This document shows positions 19,439 through 28,720 of a stretch of DNA of 64,000 bases, piece by piece (the first letter of the stretch is position 1; every line of letters begins with the position of its first letter). Below the pieces are notes generated by a model. That model was not told where the DNA came from and did no database searches. It saw only the letters and a list, made by a program, of their open reading frames with translations. The DNA is from Noviherbaspirillum soli. Lineage in GTDB: Bacteria; Pseudomonadota; Gammaproteobacteria; Burkholderiales; Burkholderiaceae_D. The position numbers were made by a program, and so were the translations under genes. The stretch is from contig NZ_JACYOX010000027.1 of the NCBI RefSeq assembly GCF_015352955.1, positions 1-64,000 of the forward strand. The letters are read 5' to 3'.

Positions 19439-20545
19439 TCAGATACGCATCGGCATTACGACATACTTGAAATCGGCATTGTCCGGAATCGTGATCAGGG
19501 CCGATGAATTGGCGTCGCCGAGCGCGATGTTGACGTTGTCGCATTTAAGGTTGTTGAGGACGTCCAGCAGGTAACTGACATTGAAGCCGATGTCGATGCT
19601 GTCGCCGCCGTAATCGATCTCGAGTTCGTCGACCGCTTCTTCCTGGTCGGCGTTGGTGGAACTGATCTTCATGCTGCCCGGGCTGATCACGCAGCGCACG
19701 CCCTTGAACTTGTCGGAGGTCATGATGGCGGCGCGCTGCAGCGAGCGCAGCAGGCGGTCGCGGTCGATCGTGAAGTCGTTCTTGTAGCCCTTGGGAATGA
19801 CGCGGGTGTAGTCGGGGAACTTGCCTTCCACCAGCTTGGACACCAGTTCGATGTCGGCAAAGGTCAGCCTGACCTGGTTGCCGGCGATGTCGAGCTGCAC
19901 CGGCTCGTCGCTCTCTTCGAGCAGGCGCTGCAGTTCGATGATGGTCTTGCGCGGGATGATCACTTCCTGGCGCGGGAATTCCTCGTCGACCTCGACCTGG
20001 CAGAACGCCAGCCGGTGGCCGTCGGTGGCGACCGCGATCACGTTCTTGCCGTCGACCACCAGCAGCAGGCCGTTGAGGTAGTAGCGGATGTCCTGCTGGG
20101 CCATCGCGAAATGGACCATGTTGAACAGGTGCTTCAGGGTTTTCTGCGGCAGGGTCACGGTGGCGCTGTACTGCTCGGCCTGGGCCACCGTCGGAAACTC
20201 CTCGGCGGCCAGGGTCTGCAGCGCGAAGCGCGACTTGCCCGACTGTACCGTCATGCGCTTGTTGGCCAGCGACAGCGCGACATCGTCGCCGTCCGGCAGC
20301 GCGCGCAGGATGTCGAGCAGCTTGCGCGCGGCCACCGTGGTGGCGGCGATGTCGCTGCCGCTGCCCACGTTGGCATGGGTGGTGATCTGCACTTCGATAT
20401 CGGTCGACAGGAAGGACACCCGCTCGCCGTCCTTGCGGATGAGGATATTGGCCAGAATCGGCAGCGTATGCCGACGCTCGACAATACCACTCACGACTTG
20501 CAGTGGCCGAAGTAGCGTGTCCCTGTGAGTTTTGACCAATTGCAT
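19439..20545 (-). CDS. dnaN: DNA polymerase III beta sliding clamp
   Basis: Ring-shaped processivity clamp, 368 residues in three similar domains. The N-terminus MQLVKTHRDTLLRPLQVVSGIVERRHTLPILANIL and the C-terminal hydrophobic tail ending YVVMPMRI are typical; the clamp-binding pocket residues sit in the last domain. AAGGA is seven bases before the ATG. It is transcribed from the dnaA side and followed by a GC hairpin (19420-19436) before gyrB, 172 bases on. Confidence 0.99.
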   Translation of the reverse strand: MQLVKTHRDTLLRPLQVVSGIVERRHTLPILANILIRKDGERVSFLSTDIEVQITTHANVGSGSDIAATTVAARKLLDILRALPDGDDVALSLANKRMTVQSGKSRFALQTLAAEEFPTVAQAEQYSATVTLPQKTLKHLFNMVHFAMAQQDIRYYLNGLLLVVDGKNVIAVATDGHRLAFCQVEVDEEFPRQEVIIPRKTIIELQRLLEESDEPVQLDIAGNQVRLTFADIELVSKLVEGKFPDYTRVIPKGYKNDFTIDRDRLLRSLQRAAIMTSDKFKGVRCVISPGSMKISSTNADQEEAVDELEIDYGGDSIDIGFNVSYLLDVLNNLKCDNVNIALGDANSSALITIPDNADFKYVVMPMRI

Positions 20546-20716
20546 GGCTTTTCCTTATGGTTGATCAGAATCCTGGTTCTGGTTCGGTTTTGTTGATGCT
20601 GTCCATCTCATGCAGGCGTCGTCTGCATGCACTGCTTGCTGCGTATTTCTGATTGCCGGTTTGTGTTGCTTGTTAAGTGTTGCGTGTTGTTTGCAAGCTG
20701 CGTTGCCTGCGCCGGC

Positions 20717-20725
20717 TTATCCACA
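20717..20725 (+). promoter_or_regulatory. DnaA box between dnaA and dnaN
   Basis: A perfect TTATCCACA in the 197-base gap between the dnaA stop and the dnaN start. It is the only consensus box in this gap. It may control dnaN or belong to the origin region. Confidence 0.6.
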
Positions 20726-20742
20726 GCCGCGCAGGCAGCGCG

Positions 20743-22143
20743 TCAGCCCTTCAAGGTCTGCTCCAGCACATGCAGCTCGTGGTTGCATTCCGGGCTCTTG
20801 CTACGGTCCGCCGCGATCTTGCGCACCGCATGCAATACCGTGGTGTGGTCGCGTCCGCCAAACAGCTCGCCGATTTCCGGCAGGCTCTTCTGCGTCAGCT
20901 CCTTGGCCAGATACATCGCGATCTGGCGCGGCCGCGCGATGTTGGCCGGCCGCTTCTTCGAATACATGTCGGCGACCTTGATGTTGAAGAAGTCGGCCAC
21001 CGTCTTCTGGATGTTTTCCACCGAGATCTGGCGGTTCTGCACCGACAGCAGGTCCTTCAGCGCGTCCTTGACCACGTCGATCGTGATTTCCTTGCCGTGG
21101 AAGCGCGAATAGGCAAGGATCTTGCGCAGCGCGCCTTCGAGTTCGCGCACGTTGGAACGCAGGTGCTTGGCCACGAAGAAGGCCACGTCGTCGGACAGGT
21201 TGGCGCCCTCCGATGCCGCCTTCTTCAGCAGGATGGCCACCCGCATTTCCAGTTCGGGCGGCTCCACGGCCACGGTCAGGCCGGAGTCGAAGCGGGAGAT
21301 CAGCCGGTCATCCATGCCGGTGATTTCCTTCGGATAGGTATCGCTGGTGATGATGATCTGCTTCTTCGCCGCGATCAGCGCCTCGAACGCGTAAAAGAAT
21401 TCTTCCTGGGTGCGGCTCTTGCCGCCGAAGAACTGGATATCGTCGATCAGCAGCAGGTCGAGCGAATGGTAATAGCGCTTGAAGTCGTCGAAGCCCTTGC
21501 GCTGGTAGGCCGTCACCACGTCGCGCACATACTGCTCGGCATGGATGTAGCGGATGCGCACATTGGCATTCTCGGCCAGCACCTGGTTGCCGATCGCATG
21601 GATCAGGTGGGTCTTGCCCAGGCCCACGCCGCCATACAGGAACAGTGGGTTGTAGGAAATGCCCGGGTTGTTGGCCACCTGGATCGCCGCCGCCCGCGCC
21701 AGCTGGTTGGCCTTGCCGGTAACGAAGCTATCGAAGGTCAGCGCAGTGTTGATCTTGCTCTGCTCGCGGCGCGGCGAATCGGCCAGGTCGGCCGCCGGCT
21801 CGCGCACCTCCACATCGGACTGCGCGCCGTCGCGCTCGCGCGGCGCCACCTGCGAGGCTGCGGCCGGCGCGGCCTGTTCGGCTGCCCGGCGGGCATTGCC
21901 CACGCGCGGGTCCAGCACGAACTGCACCTCGATCGGCTCTTCCCAGAACTGCGCCGCCAGCGTGCTGATCCGGCTGGCAAACTGGGTTTTCACCCAATCC
22001 AGCTTGAAGCGGTTCGGCGCGGCAATGCGCAGGCGGCCTTCCTCGAAATCGAGCGGGGCGAGCGGCTTGATCCAGGCACTGAACTGCTGAGGCGTCAGTT
22101 CCTGCTCCAGCTGCGCGGAGCAGGTCTGCCAGAAATTTTCCAT
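20743..22143 (-). CDS. dnaA: Chromosomal replication initiator DnaA
   Basis: Origin-binding AAA+ ATPase, 466 residues. Domain I ([24 protein letters not shown]) is followed by an Ala/Glu-rich linker, then the AAA+ core with Walker [10 protein letters not shown], Walker [10 protein letters not shown] and the sensor region DDRLISRF. The C-terminal DNA-binding domain carries the signature [15 protein letters not shown]. The gene is first of dnaA-dnaN-gyrB and diverges from rpmH. Confidence 0.99.
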   Translation of the reverse strand: MENFWQTCSAQLEQELTPQQFSAWIKPLAPLDFEEGRLRIAAPNRFKLDWVKTQFASRISTLAAQFWEEPIEVQFVLDPRVGNARRAAEQAAPAAASQVAPRERDGAQSDVEVREPAADLADSPRREQSKINTALTFDSFVTGKANQLARAAAIQVANNPGISYNPLFLYGGVGLGKTHLIHAIGNQVLAENANVRIRYIHAEQYVRDVVTAYQRKGFDDFKRYYHSLDLLLIDDIQFFGGKSRTQEEFFYAFEALIAAKKQIIITSDTYPKEITGMDDRLISRFDSGLTVAVEPPELEMRVAILLKKAASEGANLSDDVAFFVAKHLRSNVRELEGALRKILAYSRFHGKEITIDVVKDALKDLLSVQNRQISVENIQKTVADFFNIKVADMYSKKRPANIARPRQIAMYLAKELTQKSLPEIGELFGGRDHTTVLHAVRKIAADRSKSPECNHELHVLEQTLKG

Positions 22144-22514
22144 GAATCGTCTGATTGAGTAGCGCGGGACCGGTGATGCGATGGCCCAGGCTGCGTTTGT
22201 TTATCGCGGGAATGCGGACTTCGAATTGGTGTATTCTACCCGCGACCGCCAAAGTTATCCACAGGCAGGCGATCTAAGCGACTGCCTTGCGCATTTCACC
22301 ATGCTTATCTATATGAGGCTAAGTGATTGACAAACAAGCGCAAACTGCTGTTTAATCACGGGTTCACTGCCAGCAGCGTCGATGTTGTGGCGGCTGCAGG
22401 CTCCGCAAGCGCCTGCTGTGGCTGAAGTCGACGCCAGCGGCGCCGGGGTTGCAGCTTGCGAACTTTCCGCCCTATTTTCTTTTTCCGTACTTCTGCTCAA
22501 TAGCGAGAACCAAC
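22144..22514. other. dnaA-rpmH intergenic region, conventional oriC site
   Basis: 371 bases between the divergent dnaA and rpmH genes, where most betaproteobacterial origins are placed. One perfect DnaA box (TTATCCACA, 22255-22263) and looser matches (TTATCTATA near 22304, TTATCGCGG near 22201) are visible, with an AT-richer stretch at about 22295-22360. Promoters for both genes must be here. The number of clear DnaA boxes is low for an origin. Confidence 0.6.
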
Positions 22515-22649
22515 ATGAAACGTACTTACCAACCTTCCGTTGTCCGCCGCAAGCGCACCCATGGCTTTCGCGTACGCATGGCAACCCGCGGTGGCCGCGC
22601 TGTGCTCAACGCACGTCGCGCCAAGGGCCGCAAGCGCCTCGCCGCCTAA
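22515..22649 (+). CDS. rpmH: 50S ribosomal protein L34
   Basis: A 44-residue, very basic ribosomal protein ([18 protein letters not shown] at the start, [13 protein letters not shown] at the end), identical in layout to L34 of other bacteria. It heads the conserved block rpmH-rnpA-yidD-yidC-mnmE. The start is the ATG at 22515; earlier in-frame ATGs are not conserved. Confidence 0.99.
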   Translation: MKRTYQPSVVRRKRTHGFRVRMATRGGRAVLNARRAKGRKRLAA

Positions 22650-22676
22650 GTCGGCACCTGACTGCTCGCTGCTGGC

Positions 22677-23066
22677 GTGACCGGCGAACGCCCTCAGGAT
22701 TACGCACGCGACAAGCGCATCATTAAAACGGATGAGTTCTCATCCGTTTTTCGTTTGCGGCCCGTGCAGCGTACAGCGCATTTCGTGCTGTACACGCGTT
22801 CCAATGAACTGGCGCATGCGCGCCTGGGCGTGGTCGTCGCCAAACGCTTCGCGCCGCGCGCGGTCACCCGCAATGCGATCAAACGCATCACCCGGGAGCT
22901 GTTCCGCCAGAGCAAGCTGCCCCCGGTAGACTGCGTGGTCCGGCTTTCCAAGCCGGTCAACACCAAGGCCGGGCCGGCCACCACATCGGCGCTGAAGACC
23001 GCGCTGCGCCTGGAAGTCTCCCGCCTGTTCCATCCACTGCGCCAGCAGGGCGGAGCGCAGCCATGA
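22677..23066 (+). CDS. rnpA: Ribonuclease P protein component
   Basis: Protein subunit that helps the RNase P RNA remove 5' leaders from tRNA precursors. The 129-residue product has the RNR-type signature ([27 protein letters not shown]) and the early FSSVFRLR pocket. The GTG at 22677 gives a normal length and lies 27 bases after rpmH; its ribosome-binding site is weak, so coupling to rpmH translation is possible. The stop overlaps the yidD start by four bases. Confidence 0.97.
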   Translation: MTGERPQDYARDKRIIKTDEFSSVFRLRPVQRTAHFVLYTRSNELAHARLGVVVAKRFAPRAVTRNAIKRITRELFRQSKLPPVDCVVRLSKPVNTKAGPATTSALKTALRLEVSRLFHPLRQQGGAQP

Positions 23067-23293
23067 AGCCCTTGCTGCTGCTGTTGCTGCGGGCCTACAA
23101 GCTGGGCATCAGCCCGTTCATGGGCCAAAACTGCCGCTTTTATCCCAGTTGTTCCGACTACGCCGCGGAAGCCATCCGCCTGCACGGCCCCGCCCATGGC
23201 AGCCTGCTGGCCGCGCGGCGCCTGTGCAAATGCCATCCCTGGCACCCGGGCGGGCTTGATCCGGTCCCCGCGAAATCGTCCGCTCACTCCTGA
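23063..23293 (+). CDS. yidD: Membrane protein insertion efficiency factor
   Basis: A 76-residue member of the YidD family, which assists YidC in inner-membrane protein insertion. Signature motifs are [27 protein letters not shown] with its conserved cysteines and CNPWHPGG-like [15 protein letters not shown]. The start codon overlaps the rnpA stop (ATGA), indicating translational coupling. Confidence 0.97.
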   Translation: MKPLLLLLLRAYKLGISPFMGQNCRFYPSCSDYAAEAIRLHGPAHGSLLAARRLCKCHPWHPGGLDPVPAKSSAHS

Positions 23294-23307
23294 ATTGCTG
23301 ATTACTG

Positions 23308-25011
23308 ATGAATAAACATATGGATATCAAACGCACCGTCCTGTGGGTTGTATTCTCGATGTCGATGCTGTTGCTTTGGGACAACTGGTTGCGTTACACC
23401 GGCAAGCCATCGATGTTCTTTCCGACGGCGACCCAGCAGGCCAAGCCGGCCACCGCCACCGGCACGACTGGCACGCCGCCGGCAGCCAACACCGTACCGC
23501 AGGCCACGGGCGCAGCCGCCGCGCCGGGTGCCGCCGCAGTGCCTGGCGCCGCGCCGGCCGCCGTGCCGAATGCTGCGCCAGCCGCGGTTGCCGGCGAGCG
23601 CATCACCATCACCACCGACGTGATGAAAGCGGAAATCGACAGCATCGGCGGCGAACTGCGCCGCCTGGAGCTGCTCAAGCACAAGGACACGCAGGACCCG
23701 ACCAAGAACGTGGTGCTGTTCGATTCCAGCGCGGAACGCACTTACCTCGGCCAGACCGGCCTGATCGGCGGCGCTTTCCCGAATCACCGCACGCCGTTCA
23801 CCGTGCAGCCCGGTCCGCGCACGCTGGACAGCGGCAACGAAGTCAAGCTGGTGCTGACGTCCGAGCAGGGCGGCGTGAAGCTGACCAAGACCTATACCTT
23901 CCATCGCGGCGACTACACCATCGGCCTGAAGCATGACGTGACCAACGTCTCCGGCGCGCCGGTGTCGCCGTCGCTGTATGAGCAATTGCTGCGCGATGGC
24001 GGCGCATTGCCGGGCGATTCCAAGTTTTACAGCACCTTTACAGGCCCGGCTGTCTATACCGAAGCAGACAAGTTCCAGAAGCTGGCCTTTGACAAGATCG
24101 GCAGCGGCAAGGACAACCATGCCACCAAGTCCGACAATGGCTGGATCGCGATGGTGCAGCACTACTTCGTCTCGGCCTTCGTGCCGCCGGAAAAGGCGCC
24201 GCGCGAGATCTTCACCAAGAAAGTGGACAACAACCTGTATGCCGTCGGCAACATCCTGCCGCTGGGCACCATTGCCCCGGGCGCGACGGTCAGCATGGAC
24301 ACCAAGCTGTATTCCGGCCCGCAGGAATCGGAAACCCTCGAAAAGGTCGCTCCCGGCCTGGAACTGGTAAAGGACTACGGCTGGCTGACGATCATTGCCA
24401 AGCCGATCTTCTGGCTGATGACCCATATCCACAACATCCTGGGCAACTGGGGCTGGACCATCATCGTGCTGACCATCCTGATCAAGCTGGCTTTCTTCCC
24501 GCTGTCGGCGGCGAGCTATCGCAGCATGGCCAAGATGAAGCTGGTCACGCCGCGCATGACCGCGATCCGCGAGCGCCACAAGGGCGATCCGCAGAAGATG
24601 AACCAGGCCATGATGGAGCTGTACAAGACCGAGAAAATCAATCCGCTGGGCGGCTGCCTGCCCATCGTGGTCCAGATCCCGGTCTTCATTGCCCTCTACT
24701 GGGTGCTGCTGGCCAGCGTCGAGATGCGCAATGCGCCGTGGCTGGGCTGGATCCACGACCTGGCCTCGCCCGACCCGTGGTTCATCCTGCCGGTGCTGAT
24801 GGCGGTGTCGATGTTCGTCCAGACCAAGCTGAACCCGACGCCGCCGGACCCGGTCCAGGCCAAGGTGATGATGTTCATGCCCATCGTGTTCTCGGTGATG
24901 TTCTTCTTCTTCCCGGCCGGCCTGGTGCTGTACTGGGTAGTCAATAACATCCTGTCGATCGCACAGCAGTGGGTCATCACGCGCAACATCCAGGCACCGA
25001 AAGCGGCCTGA
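23308..25011 (+). CDS. yidC: Membrane protein insertase YidC
   Basis: Inner-membrane insertase, 567 residues. An N-terminal helix (residues about 6-24) precedes an Ala/Pro-rich linker (about 40-95), the large periplasmic beta-domain and the conserved five-helix core beginning about residue 365 with [29 protein letters not shown]. The core loop [23 protein letters not shown] and [21 protein letters not shown] are typical of Gram-negative YidC. It starts 14 bases after yidD and ends before a strong terminator. Confidence 0.98.
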   Translation: MNKHMDIKRTVLWVVFSMSMLLLWDNWLRYTGKPSMFFPTATQQAKPATATGTTGTPPAANTVPQATGAAAAPGAAAVPGAAPAAVPNAAPAAVAGERITITTDVMKAEIDSIGGELRRLELLKHKDTQDPTKNVVLFDSSAERTYLGQTGLIGGAFPNHRTPFTVQPGPRTLDSGNEVKLVLTSEQGGVKLTKTYTFHRGDYTIGLKHDVTNVSGAPVSPSLYEQLLRDGGALPGDSKFYSTFTGPAVYTEADKFQKLAFDKIGSGKDNHATKSDNGWIAMVQHYFVSAFVPPEKAPREIFTKKVDNNLYAVGNILPLGTIAPGATVSMDTKLYSGPQESETLEKVAPGLELVKDYGWLTIIAKPIFWLMTHIHNILGNWGWTIIVLTILIKLAFFPLSAASYRSMAKMKLVTPRMTAIRERHKGDPQKMNQAMMELYKTEKINPLGGCLPIVVQIPVFIALYWVLLASVEMRNAPWLGWIHDLASPDPWFILPVLMAVSMFVQTKLNPTPPDPVQAKVMMFMPIVFSVMFFFFPAGLVLYWVVNNILSIAQQWVITRNIQAPKAA

Positions 25012-25036
25012 CTCCGGGCGCAACGCCGTAGCAGCA

Positions 25037-25068
25037 AGGGCCCGTGCGCTTCGCCACGGGCCTTTTTT
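25037..25068 (+). terminator. Rho-independent terminator after yidC
   Basis: A GC-rich stem GGCCCGTG/CACGGGCC around a short CGCTTCGC loop, followed directly by six T residues. It ends the rpmH-rnpA-yidD-yidC unit and separates it from mnmE. Confidence 0.9.
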
Positions 25069-25101
25069 CATGGAAACCGAGTAAACCCTCGATAACGCAC
25101 A

Positions 25102-26499
25102 ATGGAACGCATGAATCTCGACTCGACCCCGATCGCCGCCATCGCCACCGCGCCCGGACGCGGCGGCATCGGCGTGGTGCGGCTCTCCGGCAAGAACATC
25201 GACGCCGTGGCGCGCGCCGTCTGCCGCTTGCAGGAAGGCCGGGCGCTCGCGCCGCGCCATGCGACCTACCTCGACTTCATGCAGGCCGATGGCAGCGTGA
25301 TCGACCAGGGACTGGCGATCTGGTTCAAGGCGCCGCATTCCTATACCGGCGAGGACGTGCTGGAACTGCAGGGCCATGGCGGCCCGGTGGTGTTGCAGAT
25401 GCTGCTGCAGCGCTGCCTGGAAGCCGGGCAGGAGATCGGCCTGCGGCTGGCCCAGCCGGGTGAATTCACCCAGCGCGCCTTCCTCAACGACAAGCTGGAC
25501 CTGGCGCAGGCCGAGGCGGTGGCCGACCTGATCGAGGCATCGACCGAGGCGGCGGCGAAGTCGGCCTCGCAGTCGCTGTCCGGCGCCTTCTCGAAAGTCA
25601 TCCGCGGCCTGGTCGACCAGGTGATCCACCTGCGCATGCTGGTGGAAGCCACGCTGGACTTTCCGGAAGAGGAAATCGACTTCCTGGAAAAATCCGACGC
25701 CCGCGGCCAGCTCGCCAACATCCGCACTTCACTTCAGCAGGTATTTGAACAGGCGGCGCAGGGCGCGCTGCTGCGCGACGGCCTGAACGTGGTGCTGGCC
25801 GGGCAGCCGAATGTCGGCAAGTCCTCGCTGCTCAATGCGCTGGCGGGGTCGGACGTGGCGATCGTGACGGCCATCGCCGGCACCACCCGCGACCGGGTGA
25901 CCGAGACCATCCAGATCGAGGGCATACCGATCAACATCATCGACACCGCCGGCATCCGCGACGCCGCCGAGGCCAGCGACGAGGTCGAGCGCATCGGCAT
26001 CGAACGCACCTGGGGCGCGGTGCGCGACGCCGACGTGATCCTGCACATGCTGGACGCCGGCCGCGGCCCGACCCTGGCCGACGAGCAGATCATGGCGCGC
26101 TTCCCGGCCAGCGTGCCGGTGATCCGGTTATGGAACAAGATCGACCTGTCCGGCCATCGCGCCACGGTGGACCAGATGCCGGATGCGACCCACATCTACC
26201 TGTCGGCAACGGACCGCACCGGCCTGAACCTGCTGCGTGCCGAACTGCTGCGCATCGCCGGCTGGCAGCAGACCGGCGAATCCCTCTACCTGGCCCGCGA
26301 ACGGCACCTGATCGCATTGAAGGCGGCGCGCGAGCATCTCGATATCGCAGCCGAACTGGCGGCACAGAACGACCAGGCGCTGGACCTGTTCGCAGAAGAG
26401 CTGCGGCTGGCGCAGGACAGGTTGAACAGCATTACGGGCGCATTCACGTCGGATGATCTGCTGGGGGTGATCTTCAGCAGGTTCTGCATCGGAAAATAA
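25102..26499 (+). CDS. mnmE: tRNA modification GTPase MnmE
   Basis: With MnmG it makes the cmnm5 modification of the wobble uridine in several tRNAs. The 465-residue protein has the N-terminal folate-binding domain ([20 protein letters not shown]), helical parts, an inserted G domain (G1 [10 protein letters not shown]3 DTAGIRD, G4 NKID) and the C-terminal FCIGK with the catalytic cysteine. An ATG at 25111 is an alternative start three codons in. It has its own promoter region after the yidC terminator. Confidence 0.98.
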   Translation: MERMNLDSTPIAAIATAPGRGGIGVVRLSGKNIDAVARAVCRLQEGRALAPRHATYLDFMQADGSVIDQGLAIWFKAPHSYTGEDVLELQGHGGPVVLQMLLQRCLEAGQEIGLRLAQPGEFTQRAFLNDKLDLAQAEAVADLIEASTEAAAKSASQSLSGAFSKVIRGLVDQVIHLRMLVEATLDFPEEEIDFLEKSDARGQLANIRTSLQQVFEQAAQGALLRDGLNVVLAGQPNVGKSSLLNALAGSDVAIVTAIAGTTRDRVTETIQIEGIPINIIDTAGIRDAAEASDEVERIGIERTWGAVRDADVILHMLDAGRGPTLADEQIMARFPASVPVIRLWNKIDLSGHRATVDQMPDATHIYLSATDRTGLNLLRAELLRIAGWQQTGESLYLARERHLIALKAAREHLDIAAELAAQNDQALDLFAEELRLAQDRLNSITGAFTSDDLLGVIFSRFCIGK

Positions 26500-26591
26500 A
26501 CCTTTTCCAAAATAGGCCTTAGCGCATTTCCAGCCTGACTGGCATCCACCGGCCAAGCAGGATTGCCTTTGGAAGAGTCGCCCGAGGGTTA

Positions 26592-26622
26592 GTAGGGTGC
26601 AATACCCGAAGGGCGTTGCACC
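26592..26622 (+). repeat. GTAG-type REP palindrome, copy 1
   Basis: Starts GTAGGGTGCAATACCC, then a GAA loop and GGGCGTTGCACC. It faces copy 2 in inverted orientation 50 bases further on, which makes the pair REPIN-like. Confidence 0.85.
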
Positions 26623-26673
26623 GCGGTCGCATACTGCAAAGACCATCTCAAGGACCTTCTGTGGTCCACGCAT

Positions 26674-26705
26674 GGTGGAATGCCCTTTCGGGTATTCCAC
26701 CCTAC
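26674..26705 (-). repeat. GTAG-type REP palindrome, copy 2 (inverted)
   Basis: Reads, on the minus strand, GTAGGGTGGAATACCC, a GAAA loop and GGGCATTCCACC. Its GTAG end points right while that of copy 1 points left, giving a closed inverted pair at 26592-26705. Confidence 0.85.
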
Positions 26706-26792
26706 AGCATCAGGGGTATATGCAGGATGCAGGTTGCGCCGCGCCTAAACCTGCGGCATGAGGCTAGTCTGGCCAAATTCGCTCTAGCCACC

Positions 26793-26823
26793 GTAGGGTG
26801 TAATCCCCGAAGGACATTACGCC
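26793..26823 (+). repeat. GTAG-type REP palindrome, copy 3
   Basis: Starts GTAGGGTGTAATCCCC, then GAA and GGACATTACGCC; the stem is less perfect than in copies 1 and 2. The whole 26500-26879 gap between mnmE and the GFA gene holds nothing else recognisable besides these three copies. Confidence 0.8.
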
Positions 26824-26879
26824 ATTTCCCGCGGCTGGAACGCATCTCCGTGCTTCCGGCGCCCGCCCGTCCCAACCAT

Positions 26880-27317
26880 CTATTCCGCAACGGTGATCCC
26901 CGAGCCGCCCATTTCCTTGGGCAGATCACGCATTTTCGGCAGGCCATCCTTCATCGGCAGCCTGGTTTCGGCGTAATGCACGTGGATGCCTGCGCGGTAG
27001 GGAAAGGTCGGAATACTGGCGGCATAGACATCGGTTACGCCTAGTCCGGGATGCTCGGTAAACAGATGGCCGCCGCATGTCTTGCACCACTTTCGGTAGC
27101 TGTTTGGCGTCTTGTTGTAGGTGCCGATGCTGTCGGCTCCCCTGGTGATCTCCAGCGCCTGTGGCTGCCATAGCGTGAAGGCATTGACCGGCCCGGCCGA
27201 CCAGCTGCGGCAGGATTCGCAATGGCAGTAACCCATGCCGACCGGCTCGCCGGTCACCTTGAACTGGACCGCGCCACAAAAGCAGCTGCCCTGATAACTT
27301 TCCATATTGGCCATCAT
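26880..27317 (-). CDS. GFA-family (Mss4-like) zinc protein
   Basis: A 145-residue protein of the family named after glutathione-dependent formaldehyde-activating enzyme. The zinc ligands are clear: GSCFCGAVQF, CHCESCRSW and CKTCGGHLF. Most members have no proven activity and the link to formaldehyde is doubtful for many. The start gives MMANMESYQGS; the second or third Met is also possible. It stands alone between two intergenic regions. Confidence 0.9.
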   Translation of the reverse strand: MMANMESYQGSCFCGAVQFKVTGEPVGMGYCHCESCRSWSAGPVNAFTLWQPQALEITRGADSIGTYNKTPNSYRKWCKTCGGHLFTEHPGLGVTDVYAASIPTFPYRAGIHVHYAETRLPMKDGLPKMRDLPKEMGGSGITVAE

Positions 27318-27663
27318 GTTGCTCCTGATTGGTTGCTGGATGCTTCCACGATATTAGAGGTTTCTGGTCGATCAAATATCCAGCGTGGCAGTGCGAGGAG
27401 AATGGCAACCTGTACGGTTGATGGCACGTCCCTTTGCTTGCCTTCGAGCCAACGCCGCCAGAAGTACAACGCAAAGCCACGTCAGCTAGGGCATCAGCAA
27501 GCCCATCATTGAAATGCATTGCAGGTCGGGTGATCGAGCAATGGTCCACCCTTGCCAAGTGATTCTGCGCAAGCACCATGCATTAAGGGCGCTTCTTTCC
27601 TTGGACGCCCGCATACCCGTCGCTACCATGAACTTGTCGTTTAAACCACTTCAAGGAGGCGTC
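27318..27663. other. Intergenic region, no gene recognised
   Basis: 346 bases between the divergent GFA and DUF3606 genes. Open frames are short, lack family matches and differ in codon choice from neighbouring genes. GGAGG at 27655-27659 is the ribosome-binding site of the next gene. No repeat or promoter stands out. Confidence 0.5.
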
Positions 27664-27840
27664 ATGGCTGACAATCTGAAGGACCGCGGACCACAGGATC
27701 GCTCACGCGTCAATGTCAACGAGGAATGGGAGCTGCAGTACTGGAGCAAAAAATTCGGCGTCAGCGCGCAGCAGTTGAAGGACGCCGTCAAGGCAGTCGG
27801 ACCATCGGCCGATGCGGTTGGTAAGCATCTCGGGAAATGA
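27664..27840 (+). CDS. DUF3606 small protein
   Basis: A 58-residue soluble protein with the DUF3606 pattern: a polar N-terminus (DNLKDRGPQDRSRVNVNEEWELQYWSKKFGVS) and a helix-turn-helix-like second half (SAQQLKDAVKAVGPSADAVGKHL). Function unknown; such proteins are common and often appear in stress or plasmid contexts. AAGGAGG at 27653-27659 fixes the start at 27664 although the frame is open further upstream. Confidence 0.85.
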   Translation: MADNLKDRGPQDRSRVNVNEEWELQYWSKKFGVSAQQLKDAVKAVGPSADAVGKHLGK

Positions 27841-27846
27841 AAATTT

Positions 27847-27869
27847 CAGGGTGTCCGACAGACACCCTG
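27847..27869 (+). terminator. Stem-loop after the DUF3606 gene
   Basis: A perfect nine-base-pair stem CAGGGTGTC/GACACCCTG with a five-base loop, six bases after the stop. There is no T-run, so termination is not certain. Confidence 0.45.
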
Positions 27870-27975
27870 CAAGCGTTTGACGGCACGCATGCTGCGCTGC
27901 GACACCCGGAACCGCGCGTTTGACTTCTTGTCCATCCTATACCGCGTTATTCAACGCATTATTTGGAGAAAGAAG

Positions 27976-28143
27976 ATGAAGAAAATTGCTGCGGTTTTAC
28001 TCGTTATGGTGATGACCGGCTGCTCCAGCATGGGCATGAATTCTTCGGGCCGATCGGGCGCGGGCATGGGTGCCAGTGGCGTCGACAACCGTAATTCGGT
28101 GATCGATCCCAATGGTCAGCTCAACATTTATCACGGCGGCTGA
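27976..28143 (+). CDS. Small lipoprotein
   Basis: A 55-residue precursor with signal MKKIAAVLLVMVMTGC (lipidated Cys16). The mature part is only 40 residues, rich in Ser, Gly and Met (SSMGMNSSGRSGAGMG), and ends DPNGQLNIYHGG. GGAG nine bases ahead supports the ATG. No family is recognised. It lies between two other small genes on the same strand. Confidence 0.75.
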   Translation: MKKIAAVLLVMVMTGCSSMGMNSSGRSGAGMGASGVDNRNSVIDPNGQLNIYHGG

Positions 28144-28202
28144 TTGGCGTGACCGGAACAGACGGGCTATCGCTATGGCTGTGTGACTCAGCGTACCGAT
28201 GG

Positions 28203-28218
28203 ACTGTCGCTCGACAGT
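28203..28218. promoter_or_regulatory. Palindrome upstream of the Ala/Lys-rich protein
   Basis: ACTGTCGCTCGACAGT is a perfect inverted repeat, seven bases each side of two. It is 42 bases before the next ATG, a position that suits an operator or the stem of a short terminator. Confidence 0.35.
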
Positions 28219-28260
28219 TAAGCTGTCTGTTCCCATTATCAAAAACCCAAGGAGAGCCCC

Positions 28261-28560
28261 ATGAACAAGTTACTGACCCTGCTGACCGCCTGCCTTTTTG
28301 CTGCAACTGCACCGGCCTTTGCCGCCGATGCCGCCAAGCAGGATGCGAAAGCGCACAAGGAAATGGCAGAGGGCGACTACAAGGCTGCCAAGGAAAAGGC
28401 CGAGGGCGATGAAAAGGCTGCCAAGGAAGCCTGCAAGAAGCTGAGCGGCGCCGAGGAGCGCGCTTGCAAGAAAGAAGCAGATGCCGCAGCGAAAAAGGCC
28501 AAGGCCGACGCCAAGGCGCAATATGACCATGCCAAGGCCGATGCCAAGGCAATGAAGTAA
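28261..28560 (+). CDS. Exported Ala/Lys-rich coiled-coil protein
   Basis: A 99-residue protein with a Sec signal (about residues 1-21, ending APAFAA). The rest is almost all Ala, Lys, Glu and Asp in helical heptad-like runs (KEMAEGDYKAAKEKAEGD, repeated as GDEKAAKEA), with one cysteine pair C57/C67-like in CKKLSGAEERACKK. It should form a long charged helix in the periplasm. Relatives are called TolA-like by composition only. AAGGAG precedes the ATG and a terminator follows. Confidence 0.78.
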   Translation: MNKLLTLLTACLFAATAPAFAADAAKQDAKAHKEMAEGDYKAAKEKAEGDEKAAKEACKKLSGAEERACKKEADAAAKKAKADAKAQYDHAKADAKAMK

Positions 28561-28580
28561 GCACTCGATTCGCATTGCGA

Positions 28581-28611
28581 AAAAGCCGCCGTTCACACGG
28601 CGGCTTTTTTT
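28581..28611 (+). terminator. Rho-independent terminator
   Basis: AAAAGCCGCCG, a TTCACA loop and CGGCGGC followed by seven T residues, 20 bases after the Ala/Lys-rich gene. The run of A on the left also suits the opposite strand, where the amidase gene ends further right. Confidence 0.9.
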
Positions 28612-28720
28612 ATGGGCCGGTCCGCATCCCACGGTGCGCCCGGACGACGGCGGCTGTCCTTCCAGGCAGAGGCATCGCACCCCGCACATCCGCTCCCGGC
28701 AACGTCGCGCCGGGCGGACT

